This document shows, piece by piece, positions 9,310 through 18,187 of a stretch of 64,000 bases of DNA. The stretch is from Pseudonocardia sp. HH130630-07 (GTDB lineage: Bacteria; Actinomycetota; Actinomycetes; Mycobacteriales; Pseudonocardiaceae): the NCBI RefSeq assembly GCF_001698125.1, contig NZ_CP013854.1, positions 3,534,001 to 3,598,000 on the forward strand. The letters are read 5' to 3'. Each line of letters starts with the position of its first letter. Position 1 is the first letter of the stretch. The translations under genes were made by a program, and so were the position numbers. The notes under the pieces were generated by a model that was not told the DNA's origin, made no database searches, and worked only from the letters and a program-made list of their open reading frames with translations.

Positions 9310-10757
9310 CGTGGTCCCCTCCCTCGTCGGTGGTCGTCGCCGCCGGGTGTCGTGGGGGTCGCGGGTGTGCCGGTGCTCGACGCCGGCGCCCACGCCCCGG
9401 ATCCGGCGTCCCGGCGGCGGGAGCGCCGGGTGGCGCCGGACTTGCCGGTGGGTGTGCCGGCGCCGGGGGTGCGGCCGCGGGCCGGGCCGTCCCCGGCCGC
9501 CCCGCCGCCCGGGTGGTCACCGGAGTGCCCGCCGCTGGCGCCGTCCCCGCCGCGCGGGCGCAGCGGACCGGCGGCGATCGTCTCGGCGGTGCCGCGGTCC
9601 CCGCCGACGAGTCCTCCGCCCACGAGCCCGTCGCCGCCTGCGGTGACGGTCCGGTACGCGGTGGATCCGCCCAGCTCGCCGGTGGTGGCGCCGGTGAGTC
9701 CGTCCCGCCCGGCCGGTCCGGGCGCACCGGTCCGGCTGCCGAACCGGGCGACGTTGATCGACTCGCTGGCGCCGTCGTCCCCGGCGGGCTCGGCGAACCC
9801 GCCGGACCGCCCGCGGGACCGGACCGCGTCCCCGGCCCCGGTCGCGGGATCGACGAAGGCGAGCAGCCGGAACAGCACGACCGGGCTGAACAGCGACACC
9901 AGTAGCACCGTCGTCCCGGCCAGCAGGCCGGCCACGCCGTCGGTGCCGGTGGTCACCGTGACCCCGGCCAGCAGGACGAGCGCGAGCGCCGGCTTCATCA
10001 GGACCGCGGCGAGGATCCACCGGGCCGAGCGCCAGAAGATCCCGGTCGTGGTGTCGGCGACCAGCGCGGCGGCGGTGATCGGGATCGTCGCGACCAGGAC
10101 GAGCACCGCGGCCTGCCGGAAGACGGTGAGCAGCGAGAGCCCGACCCCGGCCGGGATCGTCCCGAAGAACGCGGCCAGCCCGAGCAGCATGGACCGGACC
10201 TGCTCGTCGACCGACCCGAGATCGGGCTCCGGGCCGAACCGCCCGGCGACCTCGGGGGCGTCGAGCAGCGCGGTGAACGTGCCCCCCTCACCGAGCCGGC
10301 TGAGGAACATCGTGGTCAGGCCGTCGGCCGCGGTGAGCAGGGTGGCGACGGCGCCGGTGGTCAGCGCGATCGCGATGCCGAACTGGGCCGGGCCGGTGAA
10401 CGCGCGGAACATCCCGCGCCCGCCGCGCAGCGCGACCGAGATGAGCTGGTGGAAGAACAGGCCGAGGGCGATCATCGCGGCCAGCCAGGTCATCGACGGC
10501 CACAGCGAGGCGAAGCCGCCCCCGTCGCCGTCGCCGCCCGGGCCGCCGACCACCGCGGCGAGGTCGAACCGGCCGACCTGGTCGGTGAGCGTGAACGCGC
10601 CGCGCAGCAGCAGCGCCCCGGCGTCCCACACCTTCTGCATGGCGGCGTCGAACGACGAGGCGCCCATCGCCCCGACCGGTTCGGACAGGTAGCTGCCCAG
10701 GCCCGACCCGCCGTCCGGCGGTGGCGGCGGCTGGGCGGGGAGCACGGTGGTGATCAT
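9306..10757 (-). CDS. Polytopic VirB6/TrbL-like conjugation membrane protein
   Basis: 483 residues from the ATG at 10757 (GGAGGGAG upstream, ATGA overlap with the preceding stop). Six or so hydrophobic helices occupy residues 70-330, for example MTWLAAMIALGLFFHQLI and VGLSLLTVFRQAAVLVLVA. A cytosolic or extracytosolic Gly/Pro/Arg-rich tail of about 150 residues follows. The size, the helix cluster and its neighbours fit the VirB6/TrbL channel component; identity is by context and topology, not by a unique motif. Confidence 0.72.
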   Translation of the reverse strand: MITTVLPAQPPPPPDGGSGLGSYLSEPVGAMGASSFDAAMQKVWDAGALLLRGAFTLTDQVGRFDLAAVVGGPGGDGDGGGFASLWPSMTWLAAMIALGLFFHQLISVALRGGRGMFRAFTGPAQFGIAIALTTGAVATLLTAADGLTTMFLSRLGEGGTFTALLDAPEVAGRFGPEPDLGSVDEQVRSMLLGLAAFFGTIPAGVGLSLLTVFRQAAVLVLVATIPITAAALVADTTTGIFWRSARWILAAVLMKPALALVLLAGVTVTTGTDGVAGLLAGTTVLLVSLFSPVVLFRLLAFVDPATGAGDAVRSRGRSGGFAEPAGDDGASESINVARFGSRTGAPGPAGRDGLTGATTGELGGSTAYRTVTAGGDGLVGGGLVGGDRGTAETIAAGPLRPRGGDGASGGHSGDHPGGGAAGDGPARGRTPGAGTPTGKSGATRRSRRRDAGSGAWAPASSTGTPATPTTPGGDDHRRGRGPR

Positions 10758-11596
10758 CGCCTGATCTCCCTCCAGCCGGCGTCGACGGCCTCGGCGCTGC
10801 CCGGCCACGCCGACGGCGCGACCGCCGCGGTCGGGCCGGACGCGACGAGCCAGCGGTCGTCGACCCGGCGCATCGGCAGGCAGTTGCCCCAGCCCGCGGT
10901 CACCACCCGGCCGCGGTGCTCGACGACGAGCTCGCCGAGCACGCAGGCGACGGTGTAGGTGCCGCCGGCGGCGGTGCCCTTGGTCATCGCGGCGGTCGGC
11001 GTCCAGGAGATGGTGGTGCCCTCCGGCGCCGGGCCGGACCACGCCATCCCGGCGCCGCGGCGCAGGTCGAGCAGGTCGCGGCCGGTCCAGGTGGCGTCGG
11101 CGGGCGCCGCGCCCGGTTCGGCGGCCGCGCGGTAGGTGCGCTCCCAGACGGCGGGGTCGCCGCCGGCCAGCCCGGCCCGGGTCAGCGCGGCGAGCTGGGC
11201 GAGCGCACCCTCGGGGGTGGCCGGGAACCCGGTGGCGACGCCGTCGGCCGGGGTTCCGCCGGCGGCGGCCGGGAGGGTCAGCGGCGGCCCGGCGGTCCGG
11301 CTCGTGAGCGCGTGCGGTGACGCCGCGGCGGGCGGGAGGTCGAGCATCGGCGCGGTGGCGAGCGCGGCCTCGGACCCGGGGCCGGTGGCCGTGTCCGGGG
11401 TGTCGGTGGTGCTGCCGGCGGTGCCGCCGCGGCCCCCCAGGAACAGCCCGGCGAGTGCGGCGACGAGTGCGGTGGCGAGCAGCAGCGCGAGCAGACCGGT
11501 GCCGACGAGGACGAGCCCGGCCCGGCGCCGCCCGGGTGCCGCGGGCACCGGGCTCTGCTCCTCCGCCACGACGGCGGTTCCGCTCGCGTCGGTCAT
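10754..11596 (-). CDS. Single-pass membrane protein of the secretion operon
   Basis: 280 residues. After about 25 residues there is one membrane helix (AGLVLVGTGLLALLLATALVAALAGLFL). An extracytoplasmic domain of about 220 residues follows, with a likely disulfide pair (VACVLGE and GNCLPM). This layout resembles VirB8/TcpC-type bridging proteins, but no diagnostic sequence was recognised. It overlaps both neighbours by four or fewer bases, so it belongs to the same translation unit. Confidence 0.65.
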   Translation of the reverse strand: MTDASGTAVVAEEQSPVPAAPGRRRAGLVLVGTGLLALLLATALVAALAGLFLGGRGGTAGSTTDTPDTATGPGSEAALATAPMLDLPPAAASPHALTSRTAGPPLTLPAAAGGTPADGVATGFPATPEGALAQLAALTRAGLAGGDPAVWERTYRAAAEPGAAPADATWTGRDLLDLRRGAGMAWSGPAPEGTTISWTPTAAMTKGTAAGGTYTVACVLGELVVEHRGRVVTAGWGNCLPMRRVDDRWLVASGPTAAVAPSAWPGSAEAVDAGWREIRR

Positions 11597-11922
11597 CAGG
11601 CCGTGGTGCCCGCGAACTGGCTGATCAGGGTGTACCCCAGCCCGAACAGGACGGCGAGGGCGAGGCTGCCGATGATCATCCGGGCGCCGAGCCGGCCGGA
11701 GCCGTGGTGGTCCCACAGCCGTCCGGCGGTGGCGGCGACGATGCCGCCGAAGAACAGGCCCACGATCGACGCACCGGCGATCCACTGGAGGTAGCCCACG
11801 ACCTGCTGGATCGCCTCGAAGCCGGGCGGGGCGGCCGGGGCGACCTCGTCGAACGGCGACGGGTCCTGCGCGGGCAGGACGGCGAGCGCCTCGGGCAGCA
11901 ACCGGAGCAGGGACAGGGACAT
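11596..11922 (-). CDS. Small two-helix membrane protein, VirB2/TrbC-like by size and position
   Basis: 108 residues. A Leu-rich N-terminus that may act as a signal sequence is followed by two membrane helices (IAGASIVGLFFGGIVAATAG and IIGSLALAVLFGLGYTLI). Stop and next start share TGATG. Proteins of this form directly before channel genes often correspond to the pilin/VirB2 or TrbC component in Gram-positive systems. That role is inference from topology and context. Confidence 0.65.
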   Translation of the reverse strand: MSLSLLRLLPEALAVLPAQDPSPFDEVAPAAPPGFEAIQQVVGYLQWIAGASIVGLFFGGIVAATAGRLWDHHGSGRLGARMIIGSLALAVLFGLGYTLISQFAGTTA

Positions 11923-11977
11923 GGAGTGCCTCCGCGGCAGGACGGGCGAGCGGATCGGCTCGCCGGATGAGGGCGGG

Positions 11978-12994
11978 TCAGCGGCGCCGGGGCGACGGGA
12001 TGAGGCCCCACGCCGCCAGCAGCGGCCGGAGCGCCTCGACGGCCCGCGCCGGGGCGGGCTCGTCGGTGATCCCGGCCGGTTCCCAGCCCGCCTGGTGCGG
12101 GACGAACAGGGCGTCGTCGAGCAACGCCTCGATCCGGGACCCGGCGGCCCCCGCGACACCGGAGGGCCACTTGCGGGCCCCGTTGACGACGAGCTGGTGC
12201 ACCGGTGTGGCCATCCCGCGGTTCACCCACGGTTCCAGCCGGGCGAGCAGCTGCTCGGCCTGGCGCAGCGAGGGCCGGGTCGCGCGGACGACGAGGATCG
12301 GCCGCTGGGCGGGCAGCCCGCGGCGCAGCCAGCCGCCGGCCCCGTAGAGCGGGGTCGCGGCGGCCCGCCAGCCGCCGTGACCGAGGTCGACGACGGTGGC
12401 GTGCAACGGGTCCGGTGCGGGGTCGGGCAGCCAGTCCGGCGGGGCCGGGACCATGCCCGGGGTGATCGCGGGCAGTTCGGTGGACAGCCGGGCGAGCAGC
12501 GCGTCGTCCCGCCAGCTGTAGCGGACGGCGAGCTGCCCGGTGATCTCCTTCACCCACGGGCCGTCCTGGGTGGACGCGCAGGCCAGCCCGGAGCGGGCCG
12601 GGTCGTCGGCGTCGACGAGCAGCGTGCAGCGCTCGTCCTGCTGCAGCGCGTCGGAGATGGCGACCGCGATCGACGACGCTCCGGCGCCCGCCGACCCGGC
12701 GAGCACCGGGATGAGCGCGCCGAACGGGGCCCAGGACACCGAGCGGGAGTCCGGGAAGACGGTCCGGCCGCGCTCGCGCACCGCCCCGACGGCCGTCCCG
12801 AGGTCCTCGGCGAGGACCAGGGGGTCCCGGCCGCCGTCCGCGGCGGCCGCCGCACCGGTGACGTCCACGATCGCCTCCACATCGATGACGTCCAGTTCGC
12901 CGGCCCGCGAGCGGGCGGCCGATCCGAGCACGTGGTTCAGCTCGTAGGGCGTCCGCGGCGCTGCGGGCCGGTGGTATCGCTCGGCCGATGTCAT
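11978..12994 (-). CDS. MinD/ParA-like protein with a degenerate Walker A loop
   Basis: 338 residues from the ATG at 12994 (AAGGAGGG upstream). The fold pattern is MinD-like: a loop after FGALIPVLAG, then CTLLVDADDPARSG, then HATVVDLGHGGW, and a late PILVVRATRPSLRQAEQLL. However, the loop reads GSAGAGAS at residues 100-107. Alanine 106 stands where the nucleotide-binding lysine is expected, and the signature lysine of deviant ParA loops is also missing. It may therefore bind nucleotide weakly or not at all. It lies between the Rpf-type gene and the membrane genes of the operon. Confidence 0.7.
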   Translation of the reverse strand: MTSAERYHRPAAPRTPYELNHVLGSAARSRAGELDVIDVEAIVDVTGAAAAADGGRDPLVLAEDLGTAVGAVRERGRTVFPDSRSVSWAPFGALIPVLAGSAGAGASSIAVAISDALQQDERCTLLVDADDPARSGLACASTQDGPWVKEITGQLAVRYSWRDDALLARLSTELPAITPGMVPAPPDWLPDPAPDPLHATVVDLGHGGWRAAATPLYGAGGWLRRGLPAQRPILVVRATRPSLRQAEQLLARLEPWVNRGMATPVHQLVVNGARKWPSGVAGAAGSRIEALLDDALFVPHQAGWEPAGITDEPAPARAVEALRPLLAAWGLIPSPRRR

Positions 12995-13046
12995 CGCTCG
13001 GCCCTCCTTACGGGCGGGAAACGGGTCGGTTCGTGGACGGGGTCGG

Positions 13047-15005
13047 TCAGGACGGTGTGCCGCGCAGCCCCAGTTCCGCGGAGCAGGCCGGCCAGGCCTC
13101 CCAGCCCTGGGCGGCGAGCACTTTCTCGGCGACCGAGATCTGCTCGGTCCGGCTGGCCTGGTGCGCCGGGCCGCTGCCGCCGAACGCCTCCCAGGTCGCC
13201 GGGGCGAACTGGAGTCCTCCGGAGTAGCCGTTGCCGGTGTCGATCGTCCAGTCGCCACCGCTCTCGCACTGGGCGAGCTTGTCCCAGGTGGCGCCCTGGA
13301 CCGCGCCCCGGCCGGAACCGAACCCGGCCGCGGTGAGCTTGTCGGCCAGCTCGCGGGCGAGCGGGTCCTTCCCGGCGGCCTCGGTGACCTCGTCGACCAG
13401 CAGCGCGGCCCCGGTCTCCCAGGGCGCGGCACCCTCCGTCGCGGCTCCGGGAACGGGTTCCAGGGGGACGCCCTTGCTCGGGTCGGCGGCGGGCGCCCGG
13501 ATGGGGGCAGGGTCCGCCGCCGGAGCGGGCTCGACGGGCTTCGGCGCCGTCGCGGCCCGGCTGCCCGGTCGCACGATGTCCTCGCCCGCGGTGTCCCCGG
13601 CGCCCTCGGCCGGGGTGGACCGGGCCGCGCTGCCGCCCGTGGTGCGCTCGGCGGCGTCGTTGCCGGACCCGGACCCGGAGCTGCCGGAGTCCCGTTCGGA
13701 CCCCGATCCGCCGTCGGAGCCGGAGTCCCGCGAGTCGGCGTCGGAGTCCGAGTCCGACCCGGAGTCCGAGTCCGACGCGGAGTCCGAACCGGACCCGGAG
13801 TCCGAGTCGGTGCCGGAGTCCGAGTCGCGGGACGTCGTGTCGCCGGAACCGGAGGAGTCCGATCCGGACGAATCACTGTCCGATGTGGAGTCCTGCGCCG
13901 GTGCCGCGAACCCGGCCGCGGTGAGCCGGTCGGCGAGCACCTTCGCCAGCGGGTCCACGTCGACCGCGGCCGTGACCTGGGCGGCCAGCCGCTCGGCCCC
14001 GGCCTCCCAGGCGGCGGCACCCGGCGCGGTCGCGCCATCGGTCGCCGCGCGCTTGCCGGTGTCGGGGAGGAGTTCGAGCCGGTCCAGTGTGGTCGCCAGC
14101 TCGGCGGCCAGCGGGTCGGTGGCCGCGGCCGCGTCGACCTGGGCGACGAGGGCCCGCGCGCCGTCCTGCCAGCCGCCGGTCGTGCCGTCGGTACTGGTCC
14201 CGGTGCTGGTCTCGGTGCTGTCCGCGGTGCCGCCGTCGGTGCTGCCGGAGCCGGTCCCGGTCGTGGCCTCCGGCTCGGGAGCGGCCGCCTCGGGGGCCTC
14301 CTCCAGGTCGGCCGGGTCGAACTGCAGGTCGATGACCTGCTCGGGGACCACGGCCTCCGCCGCGGGCACGACGGCGGAGGAGATGGCGTCCGACAGCGCG
14401 GTCGCCTCGGTGTCGTTGCTCGCCGAGAGCTGGTCGACGAGCTCGCCGAGCAGGCCGGTGGTGCTGCCGTCGGCGCCCGGGGGCTCCGGGGCCTGGCCGG
14501 TGCTCGCGACCCGGTCGACGCAGCCCTCGGGCAGGTCGACGATCGGGGCGGCACCGTCCTCCGGCGCCGCGGACCCCGCGGCCGGTCGCGTCATCAGGTC
14601 GCTCGGGGTCGGGCCGTACCCGGCGGCGGCGAGCTTCACGGCGACGGCCCGCAGCCGGGGATCGGTCGTCCCGTTGAGCTGGTCGGACACGTCGACGGCG
14701 AGCTGCTGCCACCCGGCCGGCCGGGTGGCCGGGGTCAGGCCGAGCCCGGCGAGCTGGCGGGCGAGGTCCTGGGCGCGGGGGTCGTCGTTCAGGGCGGCGT
14801 CGGCCAGCAGGGTCCGTGCCTGGTCCCGGGTGGCGCCGGTGCAGGCGTCCGCGGTCACCTCGTCGGTGGACGTGCCGACCGCGAACGCCGTCAGCCCGAT
14901 CAGCGTGCTCGTGGTGAGCACGGCGATCGTCGAGCGGCGCAGCGCGGTCCCGTCCCAGCGACGGGGGACGTGCTCGGCCCAGTAGGGCTTACGCGAGCGT
15001 CGCAC
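13047..15005 (-). CDS. Secreted or membrane-anchored resuscitation-promoting-factor-like transglycosylase with Ser/Asp repeats
   Basis: 652 residues from a GTG at 15005 with GGGAGG six bases upstream. An N-terminal membrane helix or signal ([19 protein letters not shown]) is followed by repeated ~40-residue units of the form [22 protein letters not shown] long Ser-Asp stretch (plus-strand 13,670-13,880) follows, then a C-terminal transglycosylase/Rpf domain of about 80 residues with catalytic Glu581 in [10 protein letters not shown] and [18 protein letters not shown]. Rpf domains cleave peptidoglycan glycan strands. The Ser-Asp stretch could span the wall, as in staphylococcal SD-repeat proteins. 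Placement in the operon suggests a role in opening the wall for the machine. Confidence 0.85.
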   Translation of the reverse strand: MRRSRKPYWAEHVPRRWDGTALRRSTIAVLTTSTLIGLTAFAVGTSTDEVTADACTGATRDQARTLLADAALNDDPRAQDLARQLAGLGLTPATRPAGWQQLAVDVSDQLNGTTDPRLRAVAVKLAAAGYGPTPSDLMTRPAAGSAAPEDGAAPIVDLPEGCVDRVASTGQAPEPPGADGSTTGLLGELVDQLSASNDTEATALSDAISSAVVPAAEAVVPEQVIDLQFDPADLEEAPEAAAPEPEATTGTGSGSTDGGTADSTETSTGTSTDGTTGGWQDGARALVAQVDAAAATDPLAAELATTLDRLELLPDTGKRAATDGATAPGAAAWEAGAERLAAQVTAAVDVDPLAKVLADRLTAAGFAAPAQDSTSDSDSSGSDSSGSGDTTSRDSDSGTDSDSGSGSDSASDSDSGSDSDSDADSRDSGSDGGSGSERDSGSSGSGSGNDAAERTTGGSAARSTPAEGAGDTAGEDIVRPGSRAATAPKPVEPAPAADPAPIRAPAADPSKGVPLEPVPGAATEGAAPWETGAALLVDEVTEAAGKDPLARELADKLTAAGFGSGRGAVQGATWDKLAQCESGGDWTIDTGNGYSGGLQFAPATWEAFGGSGPAHQASRTEQISVAEKVLAAQGWEAWPACSAELGLRGTPS

Positions 15006-15034
15006 GACGCACCTCCCGGTTCGGCCGGACCATG

Positions 15035-16444
15035 TCAGGAGTCGGCACGCTCGCCACCGCCGTCCGAGCCGCCCCGCGACCCGCCGTCCGAGCGGTCGCC
15101 GGAGCCCTCACGGGAACCGTCGCCGGAGTCCCGAGACCCGCCCGAGTCGCCCGAGTCACGGGAGTCCGCCGAGTCCCCGGAGTCGGAATCGGAGGAGGTC
15201 CCGGAGGTCCCGGCGTTCGCGTCGAGCGAGACCCCCGCCCCGTCGGCGCCGACGGTCGCGTCGACCGCGGCGCCCTCCATCGGCCACTGCCGCACCCAGT
15301 CCACGTTCATCTCGGCGCCGCCGGAGGCGTCACCGCCGAAGTAGTCGAGCTGGATGGTGAGGTGCATCGGGCCGGGCGGGTTGTGCGACGGCTCGGAGTC
15401 GGTGAACCAGGGCTCGCCGTCGACGAAGTAGGTGATCTGGTCCGCGGACCACTCGACGGCGTAGGCGTGCCACTGCGACGCGTCGACGTCCACCGAGCCC
15501 TGGGTCTGCGAGTTGTCCTCGCCGTAGTGCAGGAACCCGTCGACCTTCTGCCGGGCGCCGTCGGAGATCTCCATGAAGTCGACCTCGCCGCCGACCGGCC
15601 AGTTCTCCTCCGACGGCCAGAGCAGCAGCAGCGTGTGCAGGCTGTCCGCGGCCGGGGCGGGGGAGCGGACGCAGCCCTCCCAGCGGCCGAACTGCTGCGA
15701 CCCGGTCCAGGCCATGCCGCCGGCGTCGCCGTTCTCGGAGCCGGTGATGGTCAGCTGGCCGTCCGCGACACTGATCGCGTCCGGGGTCCGGACGCCGTTG
15801 CCGCCGTGGCCGGGGCCGTCGTACATGTTCCAGTTCTCGGAGACCGAGCTGCCGTCGAACCCGTCCTCCTGCGAGGGGGCTCCCCAGCCGTAGCGGTTCG
15901 CCGCGGTGGTGGTGCACTGACCGTCCGCGCCGGTGGCGCCGCCCGGTGCGGCCGGAGCCGCCGGATCGGTCGCCCGCCCGGAGTTCGAGGAGTCCGGGGC
16001 GTTCCCGGAACCCCCGGAGTCGCCGGAGTTCCCGGAGTCCCCCGAGTCGCCCGAGCCCGAGTCGTCGGAACCGGAGCCGGAGTCGTCGGAGCCGGAGTCG
16101 TCGGGCCGGTCCCGGTCGGGAGCGGTGGAGTCGGGCGCTGTGGAGTCCGGGGCGGTGGGGGCCGGTGCGGTGCCCTGACCCGGCTCGGTCGCCCCGGCGG
16201 CCGGGGCCTCGTAGCACTCGGCGGGGACGAACCCCGGCTCCCCGGCGCCGACCTCGGTCAGCGCGGTGCGCAGTTCCTCGGCCCGCGGGGAGGTGTCCCC
16301 CCGGAGCTCGGCGAGCACGTGCGAGGCGGTGATCCGCCACCCGCACTCGACCCCGGGCGGCGGTGCGGCGGGCATCGGGCCGGTCGCGAGCAGCGACACG
16401 GCGAGCGCGATCGCGGAACCGACCATCGCGGTCGGTCCGGTCAT
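15035..16444 (-). CDS. Secreted GH16-family glucanase-like protein with Ser/Asp/Gly linkers
   Basis: 469 residues from the ATG at 16444, overlapping the upstream stop (ATGA). A signal peptide is followed by a region with two cysteines, a DSGSDDSG-type linker, and a GH16 jelly-roll domain (about residues 180-390). The catalytic motif is E287-V-D289-F-M-E292 inside [12 protein letters not shown], preceded by [12 protein letters not shown] second DSGDSAD-type tail closes the protein. GH16 enzymes cut beta-1,3/1,4-glucans or related polymers. Such a domain in a conjugation-type operon is unusual. Its substrate might be a surface glycan of the cell itself or of the partner. Confidence 0.82.
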   Translation of the reverse strand: MTGPTAMVGSAIALAVSLLATGPMPAAPPPGVECGWRITASHVLAELRGDTSPRAEELRTALTEVGAGEPGFVPAECYEAPAAGATEPGQGTAPAPTAPDSTAPDSTAPDRDRPDDSGSDDSGSGSDDSGSGDSGDSGNSGDSGGSGNAPDSSNSGRATDPAAPAAPGGATGADGQCTTTAANRYGWGAPSQEDGFDGSSVSENWNMYDGPGHGGNGVRTPDAISVADGQLTITGSENGDAGGMAWTGSQQFGRWEGCVRSPAPAADSLHTLLLLWPSEENWPVGGEVDFMEISDGARQKVDGFLHYGEDNSQTQGSVDVDASQWHAYAVEWSADQITYFVDGEPWFTDSEPSHNPPGPMHLTIQLDYFGGDASGGAEMNVDWVRQWPMEGAAVDATVGADGAGVSLDANAGTSGTSSDSDSGDSADSRDSGDSGGSRDSGDGSREGSGDRSDGGSRGGSDGGGERADS

Positions 16445-18165
16445 CGCGACGCCTCCGACCGGAAGCCGTGCGAGGACAGGCCACGGGCCCGCGAGGAGTG
16501 GAAGCCGTCGGCGACGGTCGCCGCCAGCTCCAGCGCCGCGTCCCGGGTCGCCGGGTGCAGCGCCTCGAGGTCGATGAGCCCGCCGGTGGACAGGTGCTGG
16601 TCGGCCGGCAGCTCGATGACCGCCCGGCAGCGGGCCCGGAAGTGGTCACGGACGATCGACTCGTTCACGTACGGCGAGTGCCGGTCGCAGCTCAGCACGA
16701 CGACGGCGTCCTCGGCCAGCTCGCGGTAGCCGTGCGTGGCCAGCCACTGCAGCGTCCGGGACGCCCGCGACGCGCCGTCCTGGGTCGGCGCGCCGACGAT
16801 GACCAGGGAGTCGGCGTGGGCGAGGCTGCCCTGCATCGCCGAGTGCACGACGCCGGTCCCCGAGTCGGTGATGATCGCCTCGTAGAACCGGGCCAGCAGC
16901 CGGAGCACCGACTCGTAGTCGGCGGCGGAGAACATCTCCGACAGCTCGGGCTCCTGCTCGGAGGTCAGGACCTGCAGCCGGCCGGCGAGGTGGGTGTACC
17001 CGGCGAGCTGGGTCGAGGAGCGGACCTGGGCGATGTTGTCGAGCAGGTCGCGCACCGTCGTCTTCGACGCCGGCTCCTCGCCGACGAGCCGGTCACCGAG
17101 GGTCCCGGCGTCCGGGTTCGCGTCGACGGCGATCACCCGGTCCCCGCGGTGCTCGGCCAGCGCGAGCCCGAGCAGCGAGGACACGGTGGTCTTGCCGATC
17201 CCGCCCTTGATGCTGCCGACGACCACGCTGTGCGGGCCGGGCAGCGGGGTGCGGATCTTCTGCAGCTGCCCGCGCAGCCGGGCCTCGGCCTCGGACAGGC
17301 CCGGGTTCCAGCGGCCGCGGGTCGCCCGGTAGACGACCGCCCGCCAGCCCTCCTTCGGCGGCGAGCTGCGCACCGGGACGAGGTTGGTCAGCACGCTCGA
17401 GCCCTCGTCCCACGGCGTGCGCTCGGCCTCGGCCGGGCGGGTGGGGGCAGGCTCGGTGACGGCGGGGCCGCTGCGGGGCCGGCCGCCCGCCGGTCCGGTC
17501 GGCCGGCCCGGCGCGGACGCGCGGTCCCTGGCCGGGCCGTCCGTACGGTCCGGAGCCGACCCGGCCGTGCGCTCCTGGGCCGACCCGGCTGTGCGCTCCT
17601 GGGCCGACCCGGCCGTGCGCTCCGAGGCCGGCCCGGCTGTGCGCTCCTGGGCCGGCCCGGCCGCGCGGTCCCGGGAGGATCCCTCCGCGGGACGCTCGGC
17701 GGTCACCCGGGACGGCCCGGGCCGCTCGCTCGCCCGGCCGGGTCCCGGACGGGGGCCGGGGCGTGTCGCCTCCTGGGTGGAGCGGGTGGCCGGGCGCCCC
17801 AGCACGGGCTCGCCGGGCGCAGTCGCCGGGACACGGCCGGCCGGTCCGCCGGTCGTCCTGGCCGGTGCCGGCTGCTCCTCGGTGCCCGCGGACCGGGCCG
17901 GGGCGCCCTGCTCGGGTGCGGCCGGGCGGGCCGGTGCGTCCGGCGCGGCCGCGCGGGCCGGCGCGTCCTGGGTGGCCGGGCGGGCCGGTGCATCCTGGTC
18001 GGCCGGGGCCTCGGCGGCCGCCGCGTCCGGGGTGTCCTGCGACTCGTCCTTGCCGACGGCCGGCTCACCGGGCGACGGCGGACGCTCGTTGGCCCACGCG
18101 GTGCCACTGTTGTCGGAGAGCCAGGACGGCGCCCCGCCGGGCTTGGTGTGATTCGTCGGCGACAT
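16441..18165 (-). CDS. MinD/ParA-family ATPase with long repetitive N-terminal extension
   Basis: 574 residues. The first ~270 residues are Pro/Ala/Arg-rich and disordered, and include 8-residue repeats of the type TAGSAQER. The ATPase part begins near residue 310 with a deviant Walker A, K320-G-G-I-G-K325-T, then VIAVDANPDAGTLG and IITDSGTGVVHSAM. A domain of this kind with a disordered extension is typical of actinobacterial secretion and conjugation loci, where it may position the machine. Its partner at 11978-12994 has lost the loop lysines, so this is probably the active member of the pair. Confidence 0.85.
   Translation of the reverse strand: MSPTNHTKPGGAPSWLSDNSGTAWANERPPSPGEPAVGKDESQDTPDAAAAEAPADQDAPARPATQDAPARAAAPDAPARPAAPEQGAPARSAGTEEQPAPARTTGGPAGRVPATAPGEPVLGRPATRSTQEATRPGPRPGPGRASERPGPSRVTAERPAEGSSRDRAAGPAQERTAGPASERTAGSAQERTAGSAQERTAGSAPDRTDGPARDRASAPGRPTGPAGGRPRSGPAVTEPAPTRPAEAERTPWDEGSSVLTNLVPVRSSPPKEGWRAVVYRATRGRWNPGLSEAEARLRGQLQKIRTPLPGPHSVVVGSIKGGIGKTTVSSLLGLALAEHRGDRVIAVDANPDAGTLGDRLVGEEPASKTTVRDLLDNIAQVRSSTQLAGYTHLAGRLQVLTSEQEPELSEMFSAADYESVLRLLARFYEAIITDSGTGVVHSAMQGSLAHADSLVIVGAPTQDGASRASRTLQWLATHGYRELAEDAVVVLSCDRHSPYVNESIVRDHFRARCRAVIELPADQHLSTGGLIDLEALHPATRDAALELAATVADGFHSSRARGLSSHGFRSEASR
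17543..17662. repeat. Five tandem 24-bp units inside the MinD-like gene
   Basis: Units start at 17543, 17567, 17591, 17615 and 17639. Each encodes eight residues of the form TAGSAQER. Because the unit is a multiple of three, copy-number change keeps the frame. Confidence 0.75.
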
Positions 18166-18187
18166 GAGTGGCTGCTACCTCGCGGAG

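Noticed and set aside
6125-9727. 1200-codon minus-strand frame covering the VirB4-like and PrgI-like genes
   Set aside because: Only the first 1.66 kb at its 3' end shows VirB4 motifs; the rest reads through the PrgI-like gene in the wrong frame. The GTGA overlap at 7783 fixes the true start.
13670-13880. Regular GAGTCCGAGTCCGACCC-type repeats suggesting a CRISPR or satellite array
   Set aside because: The units encode Ser-Asp pairs in frame within the Rpf-type protein and have no spacers; this is a coding repeat.
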